Source of the DNA: Charina bottae
Lineage: Eukaryota > Chordata > Lepidosauria > Squamata > Charinaidae
Direction: 5' to 3'
Assembly (NCBI GenBank): GCA_023362775.1
Contig: JALMGJ010000025.1
Location: 10,789,001-10,853,000 of the forward strand
Length of the DNA: 64,000 nucleotides
The first letter of the stretch is position 1. Every line of letters starts with the position of its first letter. Below the pieces are notes generated by a model that did not search any database, had not been told where the DNA came from, and saw nothing but the letters and a program-made list of their open reading frames with translations. Below are positions 33,512 through 46,217 of this stretch, in pieces. The position numbers were made by a program, and so were the translations under genes.

Positions 33512-34006
33512 GATTGAGGAAGACACTTACCACCCATAGGGGTGAGAAGGGATTTTTTTAAAAATTATTTTATATATATAGTCAATTTTGAAATATTATC
33601 AGTTTGGAGTGTTTACATTGATATGTTAAATATTTTTGCTATAAAATTTAGGATCCAATCCTAAGTATGGAAGTACAATAAAACCAAGTGGATAATCATC
33701 AGTAAGTGTTTGAGATCAAGAGCTACAGACACATTTAAAGGTTAAAAGTAAAATACTTCAGACATTAGGGAATTGTAATTGCCACACTATTGATGTCTGA
33801 TCTGGTTAAATTGTTTGGGGAAATTTTGGATCCACTGTCTAAGCCTCATATAAAAATATTTCTCTATGCAGATAAGTATTGTACCTTCACTGATTGTAAG
33901 ACACAATCTCACTGTAAACATTTTCAGTGACAATCTTTGGGCAGATGGATAAAACTAAAAAGTCTGGAATGATTCTAATGCAGTATACTATAAAAGTTTT
34001 TTATAA
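33512..34006. other. Unassigned AT-rich DNA
   Basis: No supported gene or repeat. Confidence 0.4.
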
Positions 34007-34110
34007 CTTTTCTTTTCTTTTCTTTTCTTTTCTTTTCTTTTCTTTTCTTTTCTTTTCTTTTCTTTTCTTTTCTTTTCTTTTCTTTTCTTTTCTTTTCTTT
34101 TCTTTTCTTT
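34007..34110. repeat. (CTTTT)n microsatellite
   Basis: About 20 pentanucleotide units without interruption. Confidence 0.97.
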
Positions 34111-34369
34111 GTAAATACAGATGATCTGATCGCAGTTCATTATCATATAGTCTATTCGAATTCCTCCTGCCATTGTATGAAAAAAACCATTTATTTATGT
34201 CTCTTGCTTCTTAACCTACATGAAAGAAGTCCAGTGTTGCATATAACTTAACCTCTGAACATACTGAAGCTGAAGCAGGCAAACTAATGATAGCCCATTT
34301 CTGGCTTCCGTACCTAAGAGAGGACTAGAATTTATGGTCTCCCATCTCATAATATATAAGTGCCATCTG

Positions 34370-34660
34370 GACTGGTTGCCAGTTATTTTCTAGGCACAGT
34401 ATAAGATGTGGGTTTAAAACTTTAAAGCCATTTGTGGCTTAGGGCTTAAATATCAGAGAGAGCCCCTATCTTGATATGAACTTGCCAGTTAATAGCAGGA
34501 GAGGCTGTCTTAAAAATGGCTTGAATTTCTGATGTGAGGGTGTTAGGTTCACAAAAAATATAGTCTCTTATCTTGCTCCAGCTTTTGGAGTACATTTCTT
34601 CAATGCTGTCCTCACTCTTTTTATTTTAAGAAATAGATGAAGACTTTCTTTAGCTTCGGA
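34370..34660 (+). mobile_element. Degenerate L2-like LINE 3' fragment
   Basis: The pattern ALKAICGLG followed by EYL-like and a terminal ..EIDEDFL segment resembles the L2 C-terminal block (FKALHGLGPGYL). It is heavily diverged with stops. Confidence 0.35.
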
Positions 34661-34692
34661 ATGCTGATTCTGGGCTGCAAAACTCCAGATGA

Positions 34693-34707
34693 CCACTAGA
34701 CGGCAGC
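34693..34707 (+). promoter_or_regulatory. CTCF-like motif
   Basis: CCACTAGACGGCAGC differs from the vertebrate CTCF core (CCASYAGRKGGCRSY) at one position. Single motif in unassigned DNA; binding not shown. Confidence 0.3.
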
Positions 34708-36267
34708 ACATAGATATGGAACACTCAAACTCTTTATTTCAATTGAGCGGCTGTATTGATTGTTGCGGCCCAGATATGGTAGCCCTATTTAAACTGTAAA
34801 GTTTTAAATCTTTGTGTGCTTTTTTATTATGCTGAATTGCTTTGCATGTCTATTGAAAGAAATGCAGAATCATCATCAGGAGAGAATGTAGGCCATGTCC
34901 TAGCTAGGCTTGTAAGTGTAACAGACCTAGCTGTCATGTCAAAGTTTATTGTCGTGTCAAAATTTATTGCATAGATAATATGCTATCTTTTTGTGGACAA
35001 ATACAGTGCTGTTTTTTTCCCCCTATTCTCTTTGACAATAGTTATATATCACTGAAGATTTATGAGCACAGGCAAGTCCTCCTTTAATTAAACTAGATCA
35101 TTCCACTGATTCCCCTGTAAGCTATGTGTACTGAGATTCAACAGCTTTCTTTTAACCCTTCTTGTAGCTAAATTAAACTAATCTAGCACACCTTTAAACC
35201 AATTAGCACCATCCACATAGAGACTTAAATCAGTTTTAATAAACTAGATTCAGTACACACCTTTGGTACATTTTGATTAATTTTTTCATTAGACAATATC
35301 CTACCATCCTGGTGGGCTTTCTGGAGTGTCCTCCAGGACAATCTGAAGCTGCTCAAGCTAGCTCTAGACAGTTTGCACAAATGTTGTTTAATCAAAGCTT
35401 AATCAACATTTGAGAAGCGATAGTAGAAACTCAAGTGTATTGAACCTTGGGCCCTGTGCCAGATGCAATGAGTTATTTGGGAGGGAGCATTTTACTAACC
35501 CACTATGGATTCGAGAGCTTAATGACTTCATGATGTAAAAATTAATGGGGGACGGGAAGATTATTCATTAATGTTGCTTGTCTTTGGAAATCCACCATGC
35601 CATTTGAATTAAAAAAAGAACAATTCTAGAAGAGTGCAATAGCAAAGTCCATCTGTTCGTAATTCTGGTATACCTTTTCAAAATAAGGTCCCTAAATTTA
35701 CACCATTTTTGAGTGTGATCATTTGTTTATATTGGGGCATATGTATATAAAGAAATATTGTGAAATAATATCTCTATATCATGTAACACATGGGACTCAT
35801 ATGAAATAAAATAATATGATCATAGTTAATGCAAGCATTAACGGTGCAATCCTATATATTTCTACCCCAAAGTACGTGATTGCTCTGGGGTAAATAGCTA
35901 TTGGAATGCAGCCAGAATAATTTTGAATAATCATACACCTATAATTCTTAGAAATATTTGACAAAACACTTATACAAACATTTTATTTAAGAAGTCTCCA
36001 TGAGCTGCTTATAAAGATGTCTTGGGTCATAGAAATCAAGTAGAACTTTGGAGATATGATGTTTAAAGTTATGTTAGTTCTTTTAAGTCAAGAAATCTAA
36101 ATCTGCCCAGTTACTTAGATCAGCACCAGGAGAGGCTTTTTGAAGATTCATTGCCAGAAGCTCATCAGATGTGGGAGAGGACCTTATCCTGGGTAACCCC
36201 CCAGGCTATGCAATGCACTCTCCAAGGAACTGTGTTTCCCCCTACTCTCCAAGTAAAATAACAAATG
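34708..36267. other. Unassigned AT-rich DNA
   Basis: No supported gene or repeat. Confidence 0.4.
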
Positions 36268-36281
36268 ACAAAAATACATCT

Positions 36282-36552
36282 ATGTATTGTCGAAGGCTTT
36301 CACGGCCGGAGTTCAATGGCTGTTGTGGGTCTTCCGGGCTGTGTGGCCGTGTTCTGGAAGTTGTGGTTCCTAACGTTTCGCCAGCATCTGTGGCCAGCAT
36401 CTTCAGAGGGCAGGAGCACAGATAGAAGCACAGAGATTTTGCTTCTATCTGTGCTCCTGCCCTCTGAAGATGCTGGCCACAGATGCTGGCGAAACGTTAG
36501 GAACCACAACTTCCAGAACACGGCCACACAGCCCGGAAGACCCACAACAGCC
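36282..36552. mobile_element. Inverted-pair Penelope terminus with TSD
   Basis: Begins TGTATTGTCGAAGGCTTTCA, then a 112-bp arm (36318-36429) whose exact reverse complement occupies 36441-36552 across an 11-nt loop. Arm sequence (GGGCTGTGTGGCCGTGTTCT, CAGCATCTGTGGCCAGCATC) matches the Penelope 3' end at 3.7-3.8 kb. A perfect 14-bp TSD, ACAAAAATACATCT, lies at 36268-36281 and 36553-36566. No coding sequence. The TSD shows one insertion event for both arms. Confidence 0.88.
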
Positions 36553-36622
36553 ACAAAAATACATCTCTTTCCTCATTTTTTTTACTGTTAATTAATTTTG
36601 ATTGTATTGGTTTTAATGTTAT

Positions 36623-36966
36623 GTTGTTGTTGTTTATTCGTTCAGTTGCTTCCAACTCTTCGTGACTTCATGGACCAGCTCACGCCAGAGCTTCCTGTCA
36701 GCAGTCACCACCCCCAGCTCCCCCACGGTTGAGTCCATCACCTCCAGAATATCATCCATCCATCTTGCCCTTGGTCGGCCCTTCTTCCTTTTGCCTTCCA
36801 CTTTCCCTAGCATCAGCTTCTTCTCCAGGGTATCCTGTCTTCTCATTATGTGGCCAAAGTACTTCAGTTTTGCCTTTAATATCATTCCCTCAAGTGAGCA
36901 GTCTGGCTTTATTTCCTGGAGTATGGACTGGTTTGATCTTCTTGCGGTCCAAGGCACTCTCAGAAT
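36623..36966 (-). mobile_element. RTE-clade LINE 3' fragment
   Basis: The complement encodes the uninterrupted C-terminus from VPWTARRSNQSILQEIKPD through YFGHIMRRQDTLEKKLMLGK and RWMDDILEVMDSTVGELG to HEVTKSWKQLNE, plus a terminus TGAACGAATAAACAACAAC. It represents the same second RTE lineage as 5.1 and 45.8 kb; compare RPRARWMDD with RQRMSWLDS of Bov-B. 5' truncated. Confidence 0.88.
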
Positions 36967-37495
36967 TTAATGTTTAAATGTTTAATGTTATAGCTGATTT
37001 TAATTCTATTGGTTTTATGTTTAGGTTTTATACTTCTGTGTTTTTAATGGTTGTGAACTGCCTTGAATATTGTATGGGCAGAAAAGCAAGATACATCTTA
37101 GATAGATACTGCAGATTGGAGAAGAGAGAGTGAGAGATGTGGAACAAGATTGTTACAGATTATTGAACCGGCTTTTTAGCTGAAACAAGGAACACAGTCA
37201 TTGGGACAATACTCAAAAATATCCAATTTCTTTGTGAACAGTACCAATAAATGAATACAGTTATTATATTTACCACAATGTGACCAATTTTCCATGTCCT
37301 TCTCCAATACACTTAGGGGCCATGCCTATATATGCAATATTGGGGAAATGTTCCTTTTTGCTAAGCTGTTTTAGTTCAATAACACTATTCTAAAATTTGA
37401 AGGGGGGAGTTGGACAGGAGATTGTTAATGAGGCTAGAATGAATGTAATGCTTAATCTAATCGATGCATAAGAAGTGATTAGCACTCCCCTAGCC
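36967..37495. other. Unassigned DNA
   Basis: No supported gene or repeat. Confidence 0.4.
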
Positions 37496-37503
37496 TCTTC
37501 ATA

Positions 37504-37737
37504 GAGAACCAGTTTGGTGTAGTGGTTAAGGCACCAGGCTGGAAACAGGGAGACTGTGAGTTCTAGTCCCGCCTTAGGCACGAAGCCAGCTGGGTGACCT
37601 TGGGCCAGTCGCCTCTCTCAGCCCTGGGAACCAGGCAAGGGCAAACCACTTCTGAAGAACCTTGCCAAGAAAACTGCAGGGACTTGTCCAGGCAGTCTCT
37701 GAGAATCGGACATGATTGAACGGATTAAAAAAAAGTA
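37504..37737 (+). mobile_element. tRNA-derived SINE with Bov-B-like tail
   Basis: The head is GTGTAGTGGTTAAGGCACC with B box GAGTTCTAGTCCC, followed by GCTGGGTGACCTTGGGCCAG and a 3' part CTTGCCAAGAAAACTGCAGG ... GAATCGGACATGATTGAACG with an A-rich end. An 8-bp direct repeat, TCTTCATA (37496-37503 and 37738-37745), fits a TSD. It sits at the edge of, or within, the Gmr1-like remnant. Confidence 0.85.
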
Positions 37738-37745
37738 TCTTCATA

Positions 37746-38560
37746 TATAGAATGAACATCTTCTGAGAGGAAACTTTTCCAGTTACTGTACAGAAAAAGG
37801 ATTGCCTTGAGTATCTAGTGACATAATCACATACAACCAAAATATATTGGTTTTCTTTAGTGAACTCTGGCAACGATGCAGCTATATCCATGGCAATTCT
37901 TGAAAATAGGATAGGCAGCAGCGACATTATTTTATCCCTCTTGCTTTCACATATTGGCACTCTAGGCACGATCGACAGTGGGTTTATACATCTTAGGTCA
38001 TCCCTGGCCCAAACAATCAGCTTCAAAGCTTTATTAGAGTTTCTTCCTGCCCCATGTGAATGTTTATGTGCATGTTTCAGTAAGTCTTTTCTGAACTTCT
38101 GTGGAACTAGTGCTAGTTCCATCCTTTCTGCTCTCATAGGGTCTCCTTGAACCTGTTTATGTTCACAAAGGTTGGGTTTTTTATCCATTCATCATCCATT
38201 GTCATCCCCACCTTCCTACAATTTTCTAAGGAACGGTCTTTCTCTTGAAGGGACCTGAAATCTACCTCCCATTTGTGCTCTTGGCTGTCCTCTAGCTTTG
38301 TCAGCTAATTTCACAGCTTTTTCTTTACAAGGTTACTTTCCAGATCTTGGCAGGAACTCTTCCTGCTCATTTTCCTCTACCTCTTTTTGTAACTATTTCC
38401 TTTGAGCCTTGCTTATAAGTCCAGCTATCTGTCTTCCTGCTGGAGTTGCAGTGCAGTATCTTTGACTACCAGTTGTCTTATTGTCACATCAGTTCCAATG
38501 ATTACATTGTAGGGCAACCTTTTCAGAGCATGCACTGATGTATGCCTGAACATCTGCAAG
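37746..38560 (-). pseudogene. Ty3/gypsy (Gmr1-like) pol remnant: protease end then integrase
   Basis: On the complement, LPYNVIIGTDV (end of an aspartic protease, about 38485-38517) is followed by a degraded acidic connector. The integrase N-terminal region follows: LVPQKFRKDLLKHAHKHSHGAGR (about 38030-38110, the His part of the zinc finger), a C..C segment, then SRIAMDIAASLPEFTKENQY and ILVVCDYVTRY (start of the catalytic core, first Asp present, about 37845-37920). Only about 370 nt separate protease and integrase and no reverse transcriptase lies between. That is the order known for Gmr1-like elements, but a deletion in an ordinary gypsy element would look the same. Stops upstream of 38188; truncated at the SINE. 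Confidence 0.7.
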
Positions 38561-38640
38561 CATAGTTAGTGGACAGGCTCACTCTGTGTATGTAGGTGTG
38601 CTTTTATAGCAAAGATGCAACAAAGATGCAAAAAAAAAAA

Positions 38641-38716
38641 GGAGTATTAGGTATGTTCGCCACCTTGAGTTATTTATAAAAATAATAAAGGTGGGATAGA
38701 AAATAAATTTTAAAAA
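38641..38716 (+). mobile_element. 3' end of the common squamate tRNA SINE
   Basis: GGAGTATTAGGTATGTTCGC, CACCTTGAGTTATTTATAAA and GGTGGGATAGAAAATAAAT are the same end, in opposite orientation, as the SINE at the right edge of the window. 5' truncated. Confidence 0.85.
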
Positions 38717-41700
38717 ATTGCAAAACAAAAAAGTAACTTCAGATGTTCTTCATTAAACATGTTTAATATATGAGGGCATATACTCTCCCACTGTCTACAG
38801 AGGCTCTGGAGCAGCTGGAATATTCTGTTGAGAGTTTGCCAGCAGAAGAACAATGATTTGCTTGCATACTATGGCATTTATCAAACAAAGTCACCTCTTC
38901 ATTAGGAACCAGATTTTAAAAGTCTGATTCAGTTATTTATGAATATGCTTCTCCCCACAGTGATAGAAGAAAGATTGATATGCAATATAAACCCATATCA
39001 GTTTGCTTTGCCCTAGATCCCATGGGTATTCTTTGTTATTGCTGGTGGTATTGTTGTTTTGGAGAAAAAAGCCTGCAATAACAGCAGAGAAGAAAACCAT
39101 TTTGAATCAGTCCTGCCAAGCAGTTGGTGAAGAAATCAGCTTCAATAACAAGAGAACATCTGTTCGAATATGGTTTTGTGTTTTTAACTTAAGCAAATTA
39201 TTTTTAACAAGGTAGGGAAAGCATGCAGGGCATGGCTTCTGGAATTCTTTTAATCCTGTAATTAATCATTGTTCTGTCCAGGTAACACAATTAGAATGGA
39301 AGAGGGAGGGGGGTTAGAATGGAGGATTTGGTGACATTCTGAACCACTGTCCGAGTGCCTCTCCCATAGAGATACAGAGAATTTTTCAGGATTTTTTTTT
39401 ATTATATTTCCCAATTCCCAGACGAATCCAGCCCATTTTCAAACACAAGTCTTCTTTTGCCAGGTTCTCTCTCCACACCAGGTTTGATCCCATTCTGTTT
39501 AGTTTTCAGTGAATTATTGTGTAGATGAACAAACAGACCCTTTAGATAGCATCTTTCCAACATACCATTGGGTTGGAAAGAATCAGATTGTATGGGGGAA
39601 AGCAAAAAAAAAATTATCTAAAAGGTATAATAGGAATTAAAGGCCATTTTCCATGTGTCTGTTTGGAATGTTGTTTGGATTCATATATAAAAGCAGAAGT
39701 CCAACTTTAGCTTGTAGCTGGTCCTGTTTTCTCTCACTTCTGCCCTGACAACTTTTGGGAAGGCTACCATATCTACCAAAAATAAAGATGGCAGGAAAAG
39801 TTAGCATTTACTTTATCTCTGTGCTGCCATCTATGCTGCAATCATCATTTCTTAGCCCAGATAGGAATATGTGGCAGCTGATGACACCATTGGAATGATA
39901 TTTCTTCTAGCAGCTGTCAAAACTATTACTACATTGAAGCAGGCAGAGACACTTGCTAATGTAATGATCATATATTCCCATTTTATTGGAAATCCATGGG
40001 CCCTACCCTTCTATTTAATATATAATAAGAATCTATATGTGAATATAATCTTTCTCAGTTTACTGCTATCCTTTGCCAGCTACTCCACAGTTTATTAAAA
40101 ACCAGCATCCATTAGCATGCTATACATTTCAAATTTATATTCAATATGGAGTGTAAAGATGTAGGGAAAAAAGGCAGGTGCAGTAATGCAGATTAAAGAA
40201 GATTTGAACCAGGGTTCTTAATGCATATACTTAGTTATTACATCATATTACTCAGCTCTATGTACTCTTTTCCTGTTTTTTATTAACAATAATTGTCAAA
40301 ACTAACCATTTTGATTCAGGATACAACTTTTCTTCTGCTAATAGCACTCAGCCATATTGTGAATCAAGCATTTTTTTCCCTCTGAGAAATTATTTTCTAG
40401 CTTGAAATATAAAATGGAAGTTCTTTGTGTATTCAGAAACTAACTGATCCTTGTAAAATTACATTGCACAGTCTGCCTAGGCAGCCTGCATTTATTTATG
40501 TGTGTGTTATCATTTGTATTTAGAAGATGTGCATGCATTGTAAACTTGTGCTATTTTGAAAACAAAACAATATGCATCATTTCTTTAAAAAAATATGAAT
40601 CAGACAGCTATGGAAATACAAAACAAAATACATAGTATCGCAACAAAGACATAACAACATAGAAGAAAAAGGGAAGAGATTAAGCTATTTAATAAACTAC
40701 CGAAATGTCCTACAGATTAAAATACTACAAATTTAGAAGTGTGGGCAAACCCAAAAAGAAAGAAATAAAGTTTTAATGTGGCATGGAAGGAATCTTGGCG
40801 GGCACAAGATGTGGCACTTGTGAGCGTCATTATTATTTAGCTTTGCACTGCAACATCTCCTTAGGATAGGGAGCCTCACGTCCTTTTCTTCCTTATCAAA
40901 GAGTCAACTCAAATAAGGGCAAGCCTAGTTAACCGTTGTGAAAGATGGTTGGCGTAACTGTAGTCAATTCAAAATTACACAGGGTCCTGCTGTTTCTAGG
41001 ATTGGACCTGGAACTTTTTCCACTGGCAGAAACATCCCTATCAGATTTTTGGTCAGAAAGTGAAGAGGTGATTTTCCTTCTGCAGATCCAGGGTAATATC
41101 TTCCTTAGTTGGAATGTCCACTTTTCAAGGTGGGCCAGACCAAGAAACTGACCCACAAGTTTGATTTCAACTATGTTTCTTGATATGGGCTATAATAACA
41201 GAAACTTGAAAGTCAAACTACATTTTCCCTTCCCTCCCTCTTATAACCCAGGATTGATGTTTCCTGGGCTTAGTGCATGCTTTTGTGCATCCTGTTGTAA
41301 CTGTCTCTGCCTAGTTTCTCCAAGGTCATCTCTGTGGCTGTCTATATGGAAGGAGCTTATATTCTCAGAACACAGGAGCATCAAGGGGAGATTGTCAAGA
41401 TCAACTCTTCCCAACTCTAACAGTGGAGCTTTGATTGCTGTACAGATGACACAGATTTAATTGAATAAGACCTCTGGGGGAGTGTCTTTCATCTACTATC
41501 TGCTCATCCCCCTCTATTTCAGCCAAATATGCCATGATCTCTTATTCATCTATTTCTTTTTGTATTGTGCGTGTTAAACTTTAAACCTCAAATTTCTTGT
41601 CAGTAAAATAAAATGGATTACATAGGTGAAACTATGTGGTTTGTTATCTGGTGGTTTGAATCTGAATGGCAAAATCATTGGATGACCTTGAACCAGTTAC

Positions 41701-44594
41701 TCTGTTTCCTCTTAAGTTACAGTACAAGGTGGTTCTAAGAATACAATCAAGGGAGGATAAAAATGTAATAAATTATCCCCCCCACAAAAAAAGGTCTCAG
41801 ATCTTCACAGAAGCTGTCTACCAAATTGTGGTGAAGCTGAAGTTGCTTAGATTAACTTCACTCATGGACTTGGTACATATGAATGTCTTTTAAAATCAAG
41901 TCAGTGGCTTCCTTTTTCTACTCATCTTATAATGTACACAAAGGAAAGTGCAATTTGCATCTCAAAAATCTGTCAATTCTGCTTTGGATAAGCAGACAGT
42001 ATTATTCCCTGTGGGTTCTTTTTCTTTATTTATTTTTCTTTTTTTGAAGGAAAATTAAAAGGAATGATAATTCTCCTCCAAATCTGAGGCAGGAATCCCA
42101 GAAGAAAACCATTGGAATGACAAAGAAATCCAACCATACATTCCTTCAAAGGAAATAGCTTAAGACTTGTTTACTTTATGCCCCTTTGTTTTCTGTGACA
42201 TGACATGCTAGGAGAATGGAAGCATCTGGCTTAGGGCAGATGGCTAAATTGTCAGATAATGACATTTCACAAAATTTCTGCAATCTAAGGGCAATATGGT
42301 TCCAATCCCCAAAGTAAACAATAGTATTTACATCCATAGCAAAAGGCTATTGATTATAATTATTCTAGAAGATTTCTTCCCTTGCAGCTGAGATCTGACA
42401 AGAAGATTGAGGAGAGCTCTCGGTAAAGGAATTCTGGGACTGAGTGTCTGGCACCGCACCAAAATATCAGTTTCTGACACCAACCTTCAGGATATTCAAG
42501 TCCATCATTAAGAAAATTTCTTCCTTATAAATCTTTCGTTATAAATCACAATTTACCTTGCATTTCCCACAGTATCCACAACCACTGTTGCTAAGAGAAA
42601 GTGCCAGTCCATACTTGGAATGTGAACAGACTTGGAATCTAAACAAGTGCATTCATCTGCCAAGTTCAAATAAGGAAAACCAGTTTTATTTGAAAATTGA
42701 GTCATTAGATCGTTGCTGTCAACTGCATCCCAGACAGTGGGGAAGGAAATGGGACCACTGCAGGCACCAGATCAATCTAAATGAAAACTCTATGTGGCAA
42801 GGTGAATTTGTCTGGGTGATGGTGAGACTTTTTTTTACAGATACAAAAGGTACCATTTTGAGGCAAGGCAATGCTAGAGGACAGTGACATTCCCACTATG
42901 TCAGACTACCACTTATCCAGCATGACAAATCTGGTCTTTTGTAATTATTTTCTTCAGAAAAAAATATTAAGGAATTATCTTACTTAAACAGATCCATTGT
43001 CACCAATACATGAAGAAGGGTCGACTTTCCAGGGAATAAGAGAAAAAGATGTGTGACCATTATTTCCTCATATATATTACACTTGACACTGCAAATTCTT
43101 TTTCTGCAATTGTTACCTCCCAGATGTGAAAGGTTTGAGTTCTGAGAGAGTGAGTTGTGCTGGCAAATTTCTTGCATTCTCATATTCCCCCATTGTAGTG
43201 TTTTTCTCACTATATTTTGCCTCAGTTTTACTGCAGATGGGGTCTCAAACAACAAATTCAATATGTTGACTGTGATCAGGAAAAATAAAATCCAAATAAG
43301 GCACTACCATTTGTAGACCTAATACAAAATGCATGCCTAAGCATGGATTTCAATCTTATGCAGAATGTTTTAATACAGAAATGTTCAATGGACCAGCAGT
43401 AAAAGTCATGTGATATTAACTTACTTGGCAGTCAGTTAAACACAAGCTTCCTCGGAATTCATTCTGTGTTTATCTGGGGCAATGACTTTTCCAATGGTCT
43501 GTCATTCCATCTAACTCTAGCTCAGAACATGTAATGTATTGGGGTGCTCAACATGTGCAGGGCTACCATAACTTACCTACAAAAATCTGGACAGCTACTA
43601 AGTGGCAGCAAAGAATTAGGTGTTTTCTGTATTATTTTTTTGGTTGCCATTTAGAAGTTATCCTCAATCAGCATGGTCCTAGTGGCATCAATCTTCTGCA
43701 GAAGTTTGAGCACTCAATGCCAGAATCAGTCTTCCTGCAAATGTTTATATTGAAAGTGTGAACATCTCTACGAGAAAGTTGACACCAGAGCAATATTGAA
43801 GCTCATGTGTCTCTTGTATTTAAACAGTGTTTATTCCTGCATGCTTAACTGTCTGCTACAACTTCACAAAATGCTAAAAAGTGCCATTACTTACAGAAAA
43901 CCTTATTACATAAAAGGTGCCCGTGATTTCAGTGGCACTTCTTTGGTACGATGTCAGGACCCTGGACTACATTATGGGTCATACCAACTTACAGTAGGGC
44001 CAAAAGAATAAAGTTGGTCCAGCCTTGACTAAGTGGCACATGTTACCTAAGGTAATATTGAATGATTGATCATGAAGTTTCTACTGAACATACCAATCAA
44101 GACTAATTTCAGAAAATCCTTCTGACTTGAACACTGGGAAAGTACCTTTTGTGCTGATATTTTGAGCTTTTGTATTTCTCTGTCCAAAACTGTTTCATTC
44201 TCTTCTCTATCCTCCAGCCTGCTTTTGAAATGTTTGTTTATTTATTACAGTACATCTATATGGCCAAATTCAATCAACCCCAGATTTTCTTCCTGCATTA
44301 TCTGAAGCATACTGCAAATCTGTGAGAAAACAACTGGATTTTTAAATAGAAAACCTCCTCCCAGTATGAGTTTCCCATTGCCTGTTTCTTGGCTTTCCAG
44401 TTGATCCCCCAGACGTGTCTTGACAAATAAAAACATGGCACAGAAGGGAAAGTGCTGGACATGGATCAGTAGATCCCATCACAAAGTCTGTTGAGTCACC
44501 AACTTTGCTGGATGAATGTGTAGCCAGTCTCACCATCAGTCTAAACCAGTTCCAGACTTCTGGAATCGAAAGAATGAGGAGTCTGGTAGCTAGC
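38717..44594. other. Long repeat-poor, unassigned AT-rich stretch
   Basis: Almost 6 kb with no recognisable transposon, RNA gene or credible coding frame. Open frames do not exceed about 110 codons and look random. Conservation could not be tested, so regulatory or exonic content cannot be excluded. Confidence 0.45.
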
Positions 44595-44705
44595 ACCTTT
44601 TCAAACTAACACACTTTATTAAATACATTTTGTTGATCTGAAAAGATATTACCAGGCTCCTTCTGATTTTTGGCTACCAAAGACTAACACGGGTTTCCTC
44701 CTACA
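44595..44705. repeat. Possible remnant of a reptilian DNA-transposon-type repeat
   Basis: AGCACCTTTTCAAACTAACAC near the left and GGCTACCAAAGACTAACACG near the right resemble the two ends of a common reptilian interspersed repeat with the interior deleted. Class uncertain. Confidence 0.35.
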
Positions 44706-44850
44706 GTGTATGCCATGAGAAGCGCTTAAAAACAACAACAGTATCAAAATGTAATAACTATATTTACTTTCTTTGTTTATCTGTGGTAGGAAGTCACCAC
44801 AAACAAATGTATTGGTTCTCTGAATCTCCAATAACTAAAGCAAATAACTC

Positions 44851-44853
44851 TTG

Positions 44854-44884
<31 letters not shown>

Positions 44885-44892
44885 GTTTTGTT
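44851..44892. repeat. (TTTTG)n microsatellite
   Basis: Eight pentanucleotide units, one imperfect. Confidence 0.9.
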
Positions 44893-45827
44893 CCTGATCA
44901 TTTCGGAGCAAGTGTCAATTGATTAAGCTAATCGCTAATAAATATATCAATGTGCAAAATAGCATAACTCACAGCATTACAAACTGATTTACAGTTCAAT
45001 GAGAGATACCTCAAAAGTACTTTTTTAAAAAAAAAAAAATAGTGGGATAATTTTACAACCACTGAACTTTTTTGTGACGGTTGTAAAAAGAATAATCAAA
45101 TCTCATTCCCCAGGACATTCTCCAAAGTTTTCCATTTGTTATGTTATCTAATTGGCTTTGGCTCCAATCATATTATGGTATCACTTATAGAAAATTGTTG
45201 CAACTAAGTTATTGAACTCAATAGCCTAAATGTTAAACACTGTAATATAGGACAGATGAAATTAATGAAAGTCCTGGGGAAACATTATTTCTGTATATTC
45301 TTTTACAGAAATTACACATTAAAGCAAGGGTCTGGCCCCCTTGAGAGTCTGGTGAAACCTACAACCACGTCTCAGAAAAATGTATCTAAATGCATAAAAT
45401 AAATTGCATAGATGTATATTGTATTACAAAGGAAACCAATTATGCTCAAATAGAGTTATCAAAATATTTTAAAAATAACAAATATGTAATATAGTAACAT
45501 AATATTACAGTGTGCTTCTTTAATAATCATCTAAATCAATAACAAGACTACCTTTTTGGGGTATAATTTTAGATAGTGAGATTTACTGAAGTTAACAAAC
45601 ATATATGGAGTCCAGAGGCCATAAATTACTTTGTTGCCTACATACATTATTGAATGAAAAGCTACATTTAAGTTAGAGTTTACTGAAAATAAAGCTGCAT
45701 TTTTTTTCCCCATTCAGGTTCATAGACCCCTGAAATCTAACCACAGATTGCAGATTAAGAATTCTTGTGTTAAAGGGTGGAACGACTATATTCTAGTATG
45801 TTCTAGTATATATTGGTTAGTATATTT
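44893..45827. other. Unassigned AT-rich DNA
   Basis: No supported gene or repeat. Confidence 0.4.
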
Positions 45828-46217
45828 CACAGCTCTCGCAGCCATAGGTTACTACGGGGAATACCATTGCTTTAACTATGTGGACCTTTGTTGTCAGTGT
45901 GATGTCTCTGCTCTTAACTATTTTATCGAGTTTTGTCAATGCTCTCCTCCCAAGAAGTAGATGTCTTCTGATTTCCTGGCTGCAGTCAGCGTCTGCAGTA
46001 ATCTTTGCGCCTAGAAATACAAAGTCTGTCACTGCCTCCACTTTTTCTCCTTCTATTTGCCAGTTATCAATCAAGCTGGTTGCCATAATCTTGGTTTTTT
46101 TGAGGTTTAACTGCAACCCAGCTTTTGTACTTTCTTCTTTCACCTTGTCATAAGGCTCCTCAGCTCCTCCTCGCTTTCAGCCATCAAAATGGTATCATCT
46201 GCATATCTGAGATTGTT
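45828..46217 (-). mobile_element. RTE-clade LINE internal fragment
   Basis: The complement encodes the region just after the reverse-transcriptase YADD block: EESTKAGLQLNLKKTKIMA, VFLGAKITADADCSQEIRRH, KLDKIVKSRDITLTTKVHIV and FPVVTYGCES. The element lacks its real 3' end, so this is an internal piece, unlike the 3'-anchored copies at 5.1 and 36.6 kb. Confidence 0.85.

Noticed and set aside
36171..36591. Frames of 84-108 codons over the Penelope palindrome, nearly identical on both strands
   Set aside because: Identity between strands is caused by the perfect inverted repeat, not by coding.
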